Assembly: GCA_001510575.1 (NCBI GenBank)
Contig: LNGK01000003.1
Location: 3,239,732 to 3,303,731 of the forward strand
Direction: 5' to 3'
DNA from: Knoxdaviesia capensis
Lineage: Eukaryota > Ascomycota > Sordariomycetes > Microascales > Gondwanamycetaceae
DNA length: 64,000 nt
The position numbers were made by a program, and so were the translations under genes. The notes under the pieces were generated by a model. It did not search any database, was not told the origin of the DNA, and saw only the letters and a list, made by a program, of their open reading frames with translations. Below are positions 35,768 to 46,800 of this stretch, one piece after another; positions within the stretch are counted from its first letter, which is position 1; the number at the start of each line of letters is the position of its first letter.

Positions 35768-37380
35768 CCCGAGGGGCTGTTGTAACGTCCACGGAGGCCA
35801 GACGAGCCGGGCTACGGCGTCCAGATCTGCATGTCCACTCCATGGTCGGTGTTCCTGTTCCTCTGGTGCAGTCAGTCAACCTGCCTGTTTGGTTGTGGCA
35901 TGTCAGGCCTATAGCCACTGCCTTGTAGAAGAGTATAGCAGCCGAGGAAGAGGAGAAGTGGGTGGTGTCTCGAGATGATCATCTTACGATTCTAAAAACA
36001 GAATCCTTTCTCTTCCCATTCCCCCCTCTATTATTGAGCCCCAAACTCACCGACCACACGGCACCCACCACATCTTCCACGCCATCTAACACGGCGTAGC
36101 GAGACCCGACTCAGCGAGCAAGTCCAACGTGCGGCGCAAAACTTCCGCCTGTCCCAGGATATTCGGTCTGGTCTGCCGTATATGTCCTTATGTCCACCGA
36201 ATTTCCGCCAGTGGCTGAAGAGCCAGAGGATGTTTGCGGTCCCGCGCCCTCGTTATGCAGACGGTCCAGTTTTTCTCGAATGATTTTCACCCAGGATCGT
36301 ACAAGAACTGGGCCCCCGCGGCCCTGTCGCATTCCACACCCGAAGCTGAAATCAAAATGCGTGCTGCTCTGTGGGCGGGAACCTAATCAAACGATATCGG
36401 GCTAGGAAGTAATCGTGCAAGATAATTCAAAGCAGCATGCGGGTGAAATTTGGTGTCAGTACAGCGAAGGGCCGCAGACGAAACGTGGCAGTGTGGACAG
36501 CCGAATATAATCGGGGTGTGATACTTGACAACAGTACCTCCGAAATAAGGACGTAAAATAAAGAGAGTGGCTTGCGTGAGCGGCCTCTCTAGTCGTAGCG
36601 ACTATGTTGCGGGAGAGAAAAAGAACCCCCGATCTTTCGTGTCTCGGCCCATGTCCTCGATCTCTGCCACCCTGTGTACGCCATCTCCAGCCCAGCTTCT
36701 CCGGGTCTCCGTGGACTTTGCCAGGCCAGGGCAATGTCTGTGCGAGAACGAGCTGCGTTCAATATATCCAACAGCGATATACCGTATGAGATAGACGATA
36801 CTATTTCAAAAGCACTGGACTCTCAGATTGTCGATTCTCATCCGTTGCGTATATCGGGGCCCTCGCTGGAAGCCGGGAGTTGACGGAGCTCGGTGCAGCA
36901 CGTTATGTGTCCCAGGAGCACCAAGTCGCAAACCCAGATTTTTTGGTAGCAGCAGAAGAGCCGTTCCAGAGCGGGATAGTGGGTCGATGCAGGGGCTGTA
37001 TGTACAGATGGTCGCGGCTGGCAACAGCTGTCTGACACGCGACTCCGATTGGAAGGCGCGTTTGGGACTTCATGATCCGATTTCTAGCTTCAATCATGGG
37101 ACAATTTTTTGGCTGGTTCTTGTCGTTGTCCAACATTACCCCCGATCACTTCATTTACGGGCCGTTAACCTTTTTTATTCTTTTTTTTTGTCGCTTGCTC
37201 TGTCCCTTTGCGCATCATCACACCCCATATTTTCAATTCCACCATCCGATCAAATCTCCCGTGTGTATTTCCAACTCGGTGGCAACGGTGTAGACGACCA
37301 GCCTCTCCCGTTTGCTTCCTCACACCCCCGTCTCGCCATATTCGGCTCTTGCGGAGACTTTGTGTGTTGTTGTCTGCGTG

Positions 37381-37413
37381 ATGGCCACGCAAGGCCCGAC
37401 ACAATGGCTCTAA
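37381..37413 (+). promoter_or_regulatory. upstream ORF overlapping the MSH1 start codon
   Basis: ATG at 37381 opens a 10-codon frame (MATQGPTQWL) that ends at TAA 37411-37413, so the MSH1 ATG (37404-37406) lies inside it in another frame. The upstream ATG has G at -3 and G at +4, and the MSH1 ATG has A at -3 and G at +4, so both can be used by scanning ribosomes. Such an overlapping upstream ORF would lower MSH1 translation and force leaky scanning. Confidence 0.6.
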
Positions 37414-40400
37414 GGACATCCCGCCATGGCATCCGCGAAATTGTGAGCTCGGCGGCTGCGGGTCGATCAGCATCATCATCACCACTGTTTGCTGTGCCCG
37501 GCCAGACATGGGATGATGGCCTTGGTGGAGTTCGCCGGCTTGCTCATGTCACGTTTGCGAACCAGTATTCATCGCTCGAGGGCACCCGGTCTCGCCGCCG
37601 AGATGCCGCCTCGTGTGTTTTGTGCCGTGAATATCATCCCATGCCATCCGGAAGAACAACTGGCGATGTGGTGCGAAAGGCGTTGATTCGGGAGTTGGGC
37701 ACCACGGCCGCCCGATCCCGGGAGAAATCTACCAAGAAGACCAGCGTCAAGCTGCGGCTAGAAGATCTGCCCCAGGGGGTGATTCCGCTGCCGCCCAAAG
37801 CAGACACAGACACCACTGTGAAGGACGGCGAGCCAAAGCCGCGGGCACGCAGGCGGAAACGTGTGGTGGCTCGAGAACTTAACAACGAGGAACTACAGCA
37901 AGACCCAGCCGTCGACAGCAGTTTGGCCCGGCCTAGACTGCAGCCTCAACCTGTGCCCGAGCCTGGCCTGACGTATCCCACTGTTGTGCAGCAAGCACGA
38001 CAGAACATGCGGACTTTCGATAACTGCGTGCTGTTAACACGTGTCGGTGGCTTTTACGAGCTGTACTTCGACCAGGCTGAAGAGATCGGGCCTCTGCTGA
38101 ACCTCAAGGTTGCACAGAAGAAAACGAGCGCCGGCCCCGTCGCGATGGTGAGTTCTAATCATGCCAAGTCCCCTGCTGCCTCTCTGCCCATCTGCCTTCC
38201 TTCTCCTCTCCTGCTTTCGTGATCTCTCGGGTTTCCTGGCATTCGCTTCCAGGGTTCAGCTTTCCTGCAATATATTGGGATGCCTGGGTTGTCGTGCCCG
38301 TTCCCTTTGGGAACCCGCTTGATTATGCATTTGATGGCCGTGATTCTATGGGGCATGGTATCATGCGCGAACAGGCCACTTGCGGGAACCTCACCACAGC
38401 CCAATGCCCTCTTATCGTACCATGTCCCCCCAACGTGCCCCGATCTGGCCGTTTCTAGCCTCTCTAAGCCATGGCTCTTATTTACTGACCAGTTTGCATC
38501 CCCAACGCCCCAACTATCCGGGGAACCCGTTTCCTCCCTGGGTAGAAACTGGGGCTTTTATCTGTTTCTCTCCGTGTATAGGCCGGATTTCCGTTCTTCC
38601 AGCTAGACCGCTTCTTGAAGATGCTTGTCCAAGATCTCAACCGCTATGTAGCTATTGCCGAAGAGTTCCCGAATTCCGCGGTCGACAAGTTGAAGTCCGG
38701 TGGGCTGATGCATGACCGGCGCGTGGCGCGTATCATCACGCCGGGCACACTGATAGACGAGAACTTCATGGACCCCAATGCCAATAATTACATATTGGCC
38801 ATCCACATCGAGCCGTCTCGGTCGCCACGCGGCCCCGAGCCGTCTGGCACAGACCTGCCGGCGTTCAGTGCCCTCGCTGCTACTCCGGCCGTTGGCCTCG
38901 GCCTGGCCTGGCTCGACCTGTCCACGGGTAAATTCTTCACTCAATCTACTGACCTAGCCTCCCTCCCTTCGGTCCTCTCCCGGATTGGGCCCAATGAAGT
39001 TGTTCTTGATCACGCCCATACGCCCGGTGCAGGTGCGGGTGATGTCTCGCATGACACTGTAGGTGTTAATGATGCATCCGTCATTGTTGAAGCACAGCGG
39101 ATGGTGCTAGCCACTTTGGCGGAAGACCGCCATCTTGTCACATATGCGCCTCCGACCACGGAGAAGCTGGATATTGACGACTGGGCCCCTCTATTGGAGG
39201 CTGAAATGCCGCCATCCCTACGGTTGTCGTTCCCTCCAGTCGAAGGTCGTGCAGGAGGGTTGCTCTTAGGATATGTCCAGGACCGGCTGCGTGGGCTGAG
39301 CATGAAGCTTCAGGTACCCCAGCGCCACACAGCTCGGCAGGTCATGGCTATTGACAAAAATACGGTGCGCTCGCTGGAGATCCGTCAAACCATGCGTGAT
39401 GGGTTCTTCCGGGGGAGTCTCCTGCACGCCATTCGCCGTACCGTTACGAAGAGCGGCGCTCGTTTGTTGAGTGAATGGTTGAGTATGTCCCACCATCAAT
39501 TCCAAGTACCTCGATCACCATCCGGCTAACATATAATCTAGTTGCTCCTTCAACGTGCCTGGATATTATCCACGCAAGACAAGATCTCGTGGCCCGGTTT
39601 ATCTCAGACGAGACTCTCCGGGAGTCTATAATTCTGCTGCTGGGCCGTAGTCACGATTCTCAACGGCTAGTGCAGAAGTTTGCCCTCAGCCGCGGCGACG
39701 CCGATGACCTGCTCGACCTTGCCACCACCATTGAGGCAACAGCTGAAATTTCATCCCTCCTTGAGGCAGACTCCGATACCGGCAGTGAAGACGCAACTTT
39801 CACCCCGCTCGTTGGCCGGTTATCCCTCGACGAACCGTTGAAGCTTGCCCAGATCATCCGGGAGTCTATTGACGAGGCGGGAGTCGTTCACCAACACGAA
39901 CTCGAGGAGGCGGCCGCTGACCAAGTGCTTGACTTGGCGCAAGATGTGGTGAATGCCGAGGCGGGAAATGCCGCCGATGATGGTTCTGCCGGCGACGAAA
40001 GCCTACAGCAACTGCTCCCGAAGATGGCGTCGCAGGCTGCTGCGAAACGGCGTACTGGACGGCTGGCGGCTGCCCATGCGTCGTCATCCGGCATGGCTCC
40101 GCTTGCCACGTCGATACGTGACTACTACGGCGAAGACTCTGAAGCGTGGATCATGAAGCCATCGGCGAGCGAGGTGCTGGAGCGGATGCATGCCGACCTA
40201 GCCGGCCTAATTGCTAACAGGAACACGTTGGAAGAGAGCATGCGCAAGCGCCTTGGCGCGTCAACTCTGACACTCCGGTGGACGCCGGCCCTAGGCCACA
40301 TCGCCCACGTCAAGGGCAAAGATTCCCGGCGGGCCACGCTTGCCAACGCCAGCACCGGCAGCGACGCCGGACCCGACGCGACCCCGCAGCTCCAGCTGCG

Positions 40401-41529
40401 GCCAATCAGCTCCAGTCGGTCCACGCGCTCGTTCCACGTGCCCGAGTGGACGCAGTTGGGCCGGCGTCTGGACCAGGCGCGCTTCCACATCCGCGCGGAG
40501 GAGCAGCGCGTGTTCGCGAGCCTGCGCACGCGCGTCGTGGCCAATCTGGTCAAGCTACGGCGCAACGCCGCGGTGCTCGACGAGCTAGACATCACCACGT
40601 CGTTCGCAAAACTTGCTGTCGAGATGCGGCTCACGCGGCCCACGGTTGTCGCGCCGCCGCCGCCTGGCAGTGCGCGTGCTGCGCACTCTACCATCATCGG
40701 CGGGTGCCACCCGACCGTGGAGGGCGGGCTTGCGGTACAGGGCCGCAACTTCACGCGCAACGACTGCGTGCTCGGCGGCACAACCACCACAACCGCCACC
40801 GCGAGCAGCAACGCGCCCCCCGGCCGGGTCTGGCTGATCACCGGCCCGAACATGGCGGGCAAAAGCACCTTCCTGCGGCAAAACGCCCTCATCACCATCC
40901 TCGCGCAGGTCGGCTGCTTCGTCCCCGCCGAGTTCGCCGAGCTCGCCGCCGTCGACGCGATCTTCAGCCGCGTCGGATCGGCTGACAACCTGTACGGCGA
41001 CCAGAGCACGTTCATGGTTGAGATGCTGGAGACCGCGCATATTCTGCGGTGTGCCACGCCGCACTCGTTTGTCATTATGGACGAGATTGGCCGCGGGACC
41101 ACGCCCGAGGACGGATCGGCGGTCGCGTACGCCGCGCTGCACCATTTGGTCACCGTTAATCGGTGCCGCGGGCTATTTGCTACCCACTTCCACGATGTTG
41201 CCGATCTGGCGGCCGCGGACGGGCTACTGCGTCTCCCTACTGGCGACAATAACGCCGGGGATACCAGAACCGGCGGGCACTACGCGGTCGAAGCCTACTG
41301 TACGGACGTGGAGGAAGACGGGCAGGGCGGGTTTGTCTATATCCACAAGTTCCGGCCGGGCGTGAACCGCCAGAGCCACGCGCTGAAAGTCGCGCGGCTG
41401 GCCGGACTGCCCGCGCCCGCCATCGAGACTGCGCTCCGGGTGCTGCAGACTCGTTACGCCCACGTACAGGTGCCTAAACATGACACCCCAGCCCGGGAAC
41501 AGCGCCAGCCCGCTTATGGTTCTCGTTGA
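37404..41529 (+). CDS. MSH1: MSH1, mitochondrial MutS homologue
   Basis: Exons 37404-38147, 38582-39482 and 39542-41529 give 1210 residues; both junctions restore MutS sequence (PVAM|AGFPFFQLDR and SEWLI|APSTCLD). The N-terminus (MALRTSRHGIREIVSS...) is rich in Arg and Ser and poor in acids, fitting a mitochondrial presequence; a long basic linker follows. Mismatch-binding domain I starts near 205 with LTRVGGFYELYF, including the FYE mismatch wedge. The ATPase has Walker A GPNMAGKSTFLRQNA (about 982) and Walker B VIMDEIGRGTTPEDGSA (about 1057). The clamp region carries an acidic insert (about 660-720), which makes the protein longer than the 959-residue yeast Msh1. Its role is mitochondrial DNA stability. 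Intron 1 is unusually long (434 bases). The frame stays open upstream to 36828, but CT-rich leader DNA at 37165-37205 supports the chosen start. Confidence 0.92.
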
Positions 41530-42178
41530 TGAATGGTGTTTGTTGTTGAACTACAAGTTGCAATTTACGAGTCTCAAAGTGTTCGAATTTCGATGTTGGA
41601 TTTTTGTTGTTTTGTATGATTCTGTTTTGTATGATTCTGTTTTGATATCTGTGTATTATTGTTAGCCAGCTGATACTCCAAATGTTTGGGTATGTTGTGT
41701 TTTCCAGGACATGGAGGAATGAGATGAATGAATTGTGCTGATGAGTTCTTGTCATAGGGTTATGATGTAAATAGAGTCATCAAGGGGTTCAGGGTTAAAA
41801 AGCTCTTGTATTTAGTTGTCTAATCATCCGAGAATCTCATCGCTGGGGAATTAAGGAGATGTGCAGAGGGAATGTGGAAGTTCAAGAAGAGAAAAAGTGT
41901 TTTGCATACCTTTTGATACCCAGAGAAGAGGCTCCATATTGGATGGATTTTCACATGGGATGTCAAGAGTGAGAACAAAAAGCCTCAAGAAAAGAGAATT
42001 CGTTATCATCGTTAAACCTTTTGTGGCCAGGTCGTTTTCAATTCCAGTCCAAGTTCTAGCCAGTCGTAAAATCAGATCCTTTAATTCCGAATCGCCATCC
42101 CGACAACCCGAACCCAAAACACACGTAAAATAAAAATCAAGACCCAACTCCAGGTTTTTTAAAAGGCCGATTCGACAT
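41530..42178. other. convergent 3' intergenic region, MSH1 and P0
   Basis: AT-rich sequence that should hold both 3' UTRs, with the 15-base tandem repeat near the MSH1 end. No gene is visible. Confidence 0.5.
41611..41640. repeat. 15-base tandem repeat in the MSH1 3' UTR
   Basis: TTTGTATGATTCTGT occurs twice in direct tandem (41611-41625, 41626-41640), followed by a partial third copy beginning TTTGATATCTGT. It includes TGTA elements of the kind read by Puf proteins, but the consensus is incomplete. Confidence 0.75.
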
Positions 42179-43379
42179 TTAACCGCTGTGAAAAGGAACA
42201 AGTGTTAGTGGTTAGTGGTCATGGCGTCGCAAATATCGCAACCGGGGGAATCAAACTTACAAGAGATCTCCGAAACCGCCATCGTCAGAGTCCTCCTCCT
42301 CCTCCTTCTCCTCCTCAACGGCAGCCTTGGTCTCGGTGGCAGCGGGGCCGGAAGTCTCGGCAACGGCAGCGGTCGAAGCATAGGCCTCAGGGTTGGCAAT
42401 GCGGTCCTTGAGCTCCTCGATCTCAGCCCAGCCGTACTCGGTCTCAATGGCAACAGACAGCACGTTCTTGTAGCTGTTGACGATCGAGTGCATGACCGAG
42501 GGGAGGGTGGGGAAGTTGGCAGCGAGCGAGATGCAGGCAACGGTGGTGACGGCGCTGGAGAAGGTCTTCAGGAGCTGCTCCTCGGTGATATCGAGGACCT
42601 CGGGGGCGAAGGTGTTGCCGTTGTCGTAGACCTGAACAACGCCCAGACCGTAGGTGAAGGGGGAGATGTTCAGCATGTTCAGCAGGGTGGCCTCGGAAGG
42701 ACCGACCTTGGTGTTGGCCTCGACGAGCTTGAGATCGGTGGTGATTTCAATGGTACCACGGGCAATCTTGGTGGGGACACCGAGAGCCTGGAAGAACGAG
42801 GTCTTTCCGGGCTCCATGCCGGTGTTTCCAGCGGGAACCCACACATCGACGGGGGCAACGGCACCGGCACGGGCAGGGGCGGCAACGGTGTTGGACAGGA
42901 TACGGTCACGGATGTCCTTCAGGTCACCGTTGGTGAAGACGAATCCAACGTTGCCACGGACGAAGGGGAGAAGTCGCTCATACTCGGGGCTGTCGGCGAT
43001 GAAGGTACGGAGAGCACGGCGAACCTATCGGAGAGGAAAACAAACTTGAGTTAGTGGTCGGTCATTCTTCGATTCTGTGATGCAGATTGCGTTTGTCGAC
43101 ATTCTTGCTTTTCACTCCCAACCACCCGCGCTCAGGGGCCATCTGCATGAGCTCTGCACCTCAAAACGCCCCAAACACACACAAAAATCTCCAGAACTGA
43201 CGTACCATGGTGTTCTTTCCCATCAGGACAACAGCATCGCCACGAAGAGACTGACGGATCTCGTGCATCTGCTGAGAGCTGACATTGTCGACGGAGACGA
43301 TGAAGATCGAGGTGTAGGCCTCCAACAAGCCCTTCAGCTTGTCGAAGTAGCCGGCCTTGTTCGCAGTCTTGCCCCCCAT
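42179..43379 (-). CDS. RPP0: 60S ribosomal stalk protein P0 (uL10)
   Basis: Exons 43379-43206, 43024-42261 and a 7-base final exon 42185-42179 give 314 residues, the normal P0 length. P0 anchors the P1/P2 dimers on the large subunit and helps recruit elongation GTPases. Exon 1 starts MGGKTANKAGYFDKLKGLLE and ends at KNTM; exon 2 resumes VRRALRTFIADSPEYE. The rRNA-binding body, the P1/P2-binding helices and the Ala/Glu hinge are all present. The acidic tail reads EEEKEEEEDSDDGGFGDLFG only if the 75-base intron 42260-42186 (GTAAGT...CACAG) is removed; without splicing it would end GDLL. That intron has two copies of the ACTAAC branch consensus. The gene is divergent from TRM732 across about 460 bases. 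Confidence 0.95.
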
Positions 43380-43837
43380 TTCTTCTTATTTATGAAGGTA
43401 GGATGTTTAAGGGCAAAGTTCGGTTTGATGAAGGAAAAAGAGGTGAGAACTGGAAAATGTTCTCTGTGGTGTAAATGTGTTTGGATATGTGGAGGAGAGG
43501 AAGGGGAAAAGAGAGAGAAAACGAGATCACGAACAGACGGGAACAAAATGCAGGTGTGGAGATTTTGCTGCTGGCCGAAAAGAATTGTGTGCGCCACCAA
43601 AATTCCAGGTCTTGGCGCTAATTCGCTGCTTAGGGCTATGGCTGAGTCACTTATCTTATCGCTGATTATGCGTTTATCGGGGGGTACCGCTATAGCGGGG
43701 CCAAGTGCGAGTCCGTCCAGACTTCAACGTCAAACGCCGTCACGATCGAACGACAATCTTGAATTCTAGTTAGTAGGCGATGAATTTAACGAAGACAGTT
43801 ACTTGCGAAGAGTGGTATAGTGGTCTTTCCTGCAAAG
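43380..43837. promoter_or_regulatory. divergent promoter of P0 and TRM732
   Basis: 458 bases separate the two start codons, both belonging to translation-related genes. A perfect 12-base palindrome CCGCTATAGCGG lies at 43687-43698, beside a GATAA-type stretch (cttatcttatcgctgatt, about 43650-43667). The P0 leader side is CT-rich on the minus strand (about 43420-43530). Confidence 0.6.
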
Positions 43838-46800
43838 ATGGTTGACACTTCTTCACGTCCGGAGTTTTTGGCCGCAAAAGCCATGGAACATGTTTGCTGG
43901 TTGGAACGCCAAAGTGAGGAGACGTGTATAGAGTGAGTGGTTGGTCAATATCAGAATTTTCCGGTTGACTCGAGCCCTAAGATACTGTAGCTTGATGCTA
44001 ACCAACTTTATCTTTATCTGCGTGCTGTGCAGTTCAGCAACCGGGATCTTTCGGGGTCTGCATTCCGCAGCCTCACAAGACTCTGACCCCCATGTCAAGG
44101 ACAAGCTGGTGTCATTCGTGGAACTCTGCTGCAAGTCGTCCAACGGCAAACTTCGAGATTGGGCGTTCTCCAGTGACGTTGGATCTGTGGTCTTCACGTC
44201 ATATCTCGAGTGGTGCGAGGAGGAGAATGACAAGGGCGTCAAGCGCGTGCTGGACCTAGTCCACTTCCTGATCCGCCGGAACCCGACACCCAGTCAAGCT
44301 GAGAAGCTCGGACAGGATGTCTCCGACTCTCTCGTGGGGCTCACGGCCCGGCAAACCACAAGACAGCTGATGAAGGCCGGCATGAAGATGCTCGGCCACT
44401 TGCTGTCTAAGGGTTCTCTAACTGTTGACGATGTCGGGGCTAGTTACCAGAAGATCCAGGGCCAGTCTTTGATAGCCTCTGACCTGGAGCTCTGGAGACG
44501 GTTGATGTCCCAGATTTTCACATGGATGCGGCAGCAATTTGTGTGTCCAGTTGCTGGAAAGCTAGTCACTGTGCTGTATACAAGTCTGCGGAAAGCGTCG
44601 GTTGCCCCTGGATTGTTAGCACAAACACCCCTGACGGTCCAGGTCTGGTACTCCTGGCTTCAGGAACAGATTGATGAGGAGCCAGCCCTTATTGAAACCA
44701 TCATGAACTACGTGTTTCTCGTCTTGTTCAAGGCAGATCGGGCGGACTCATTGCAGTTCCTTGAACAGACGATCCAGCTCAACCCCAGTACCACTGGCAG
44801 TGAAGCATCGTCACAACTGGATTCGCGGACCATGTTTCAGCTCGCTGCTCTGCAGATTGGGAAGAAATGTGGTCTGGTCGAAGAGCCAGGTAGTTATACC
44901 CCCTTATTAGCGTTGTCATGCGGATGGTCATGTACTTACCTACCATATCTACCCCTCAGTCTACGGCTCCAACTCGCGCCGGTCCAACGCTTCAGAGCCC
45001 GTCAGTCTTGACGAGAAGATGCTTGATTCAGTCTTGGGTCACTCCTCGGCCGATGTCCGTACCCACGCAATCTCGCTCCTAATATCATCGGCATCGACCA
45101 CGCGGCCCTTCAGCAGCACCGCACTGAACCTCCTCCGCCGGTATCTCCCCGGCTACTTTGTGGAGTCCGACGCAAAGTTCCGCATGGACTTCATGGTCCA
45201 GGCCAACACCATGTACAAGCGTATTCGTGGAGCGATCGCAGTTCTACGACGCAGTGCGCAACGGTCCCAGGCCAAACCCTCGGCCACAGCCCCCAAAGCT
45301 GCGGCCATGATGCATATTAACGTTGTCAAGCTGCCCGATGCCCAGCTTGAGGAAGCGTTGAAACTACACAAGGACTTTCTGGCCTGGTTCCTCCAGTTTC
45401 TCCGGAGCGAACTTGTACCAACTGCGTCATACCAGCGACACGTCATGTCCCTCAAGATACTTCTACGGATAGTCCGTACTGAAGCAGATGATGTGAGCAA
45501 ACTGTGGGCATCGACATCACCCGCCGAAGATGCTGAAGTATTCTTCGACCTGTTTGAGAGTGCGTGGTGTCGGGCCCTGATGGATCTCCTGATGGATCCC
45601 TTTGACGATGTCCGGGACACCACCGGATCAGTTATCACGGGCATTTTGGCAGATCCCCGGTACCGGCTGTTCATCGGTAGCACTGATGCGCCAGCTGCCA
45701 CGGTCCTCTCCCAATTCCTACACCGGGCGGATGAGCTCGCTACAATCACCTCTCGGGCAGACTTCGCCGACGGTGTCGCCCGCACTTTCGAACTTCTCTA
45801 CCGGTTCTCACCCTCAGGTTCCTCACGGTTCGAGGTGTTGGACAGACTTGTGACGGAACTGTCACAAAAGATCGATATGGCCGGTGCCGATCTCGGCGTT
45901 GCGATGAGAGATGCGCCGACTCACGGCTATTTTGCGTCAATCTCGTAAGTCTCTTTCTCGATATCAAGGGGCACCCTTAATTACATCTAAGCTAACAGCC
46001 AGTCAAGTCGGATTGTCCTTGTTTGTCGCGAGACAAAGTATGAGGCCGAAGAACTGCAAAAGATGCAGGAGGTCCAGCTACGTCTAGTTACCCTATGCCA
46101 GAGGATGTGGACAGCCGTCCGCCATATTCTATGCGACGACTCGCCGGAAGGTCACCTCCCCGAAGAAGTCGAAGACCTCGATGGACTTGATACCAAAGAC
46201 GTCCTGAGCTATAGTTTCCGCGCAATTGACGAGTCCAGCAAGCTGGTTCGAGTTCTGGTTCAGGGTGCCCGGAACAAGGACACAGCGGGGATGATCAGTC
46301 TGCGTCGCGAAGAGTTCGCCGCGCTGGCTGGTCTGACCTTTACGCAATTATCGACTCTGCGTCATCGTGGAGCGTTCACCACTGTGTCTCAAACATTTTC
46401 CGTTTGCTGTCAGACAAGCAAGTTATACGATGATGAACAGGCCAAGGCCGCGGGGACGTCGCTGTTGAGAACATGGTACAAAGTGAGTCCCTATTCCGGA
46501 CCCAAACACCTCGGTCCAGTCTCATTTCTAACAACCACGTAGGAAGCTTTGGACTGCATCTTTGAGCAAGAGTCAACAACGAGACGATCTGCAGGTATTC
46601 CTGCCCTGTTCACCGGAATCCTCACAGCGAACTCGTCACCATCGTTTGACGAAGTCATGCGCGACCTGATGAGAATCGGTGCCATGGAGTCTGCTGCGTC
46701 AACAACCGACGGATCCAAGCTGCCACAGGTCCATGCTCTAAACAGCATCAAGGATATCTTCAAGACGTCTCAGTTGACGCACCTTGGGACCAGATCCGAC

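Larger units (their letters stand above)
30188..37380. other. 7.2-kb gene-poor region
   Basis: 30190-31300 is purine-rich on the plus strand (CT-rich on the minus strand) and probably holds the promoter and a long leader of the 28.8-kb gene; several short minus-strand frames there could act as upstream ORFs. The remainder shows no recognised protein. Noted are a GT-rich stretch near 31170-31190, a run of 16 A at about 35308-35323, a 15-base tandem duplication at 35738-35767, a perfect 16-base palindrome at 35705-35720, and a CT-rich tract at about 37165-37205 that fits the MSH1 transcription start region. Confidence 0.45.

Noticed and set aside
43803..43840. tRNA-like sequence (GTGGTATAGTGG, resembling a tRNA A box)
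   Set aside because: No B box (GGTTCGA type) follows at the right distance and no acceptor stem forms; it is the TRM732 leader.
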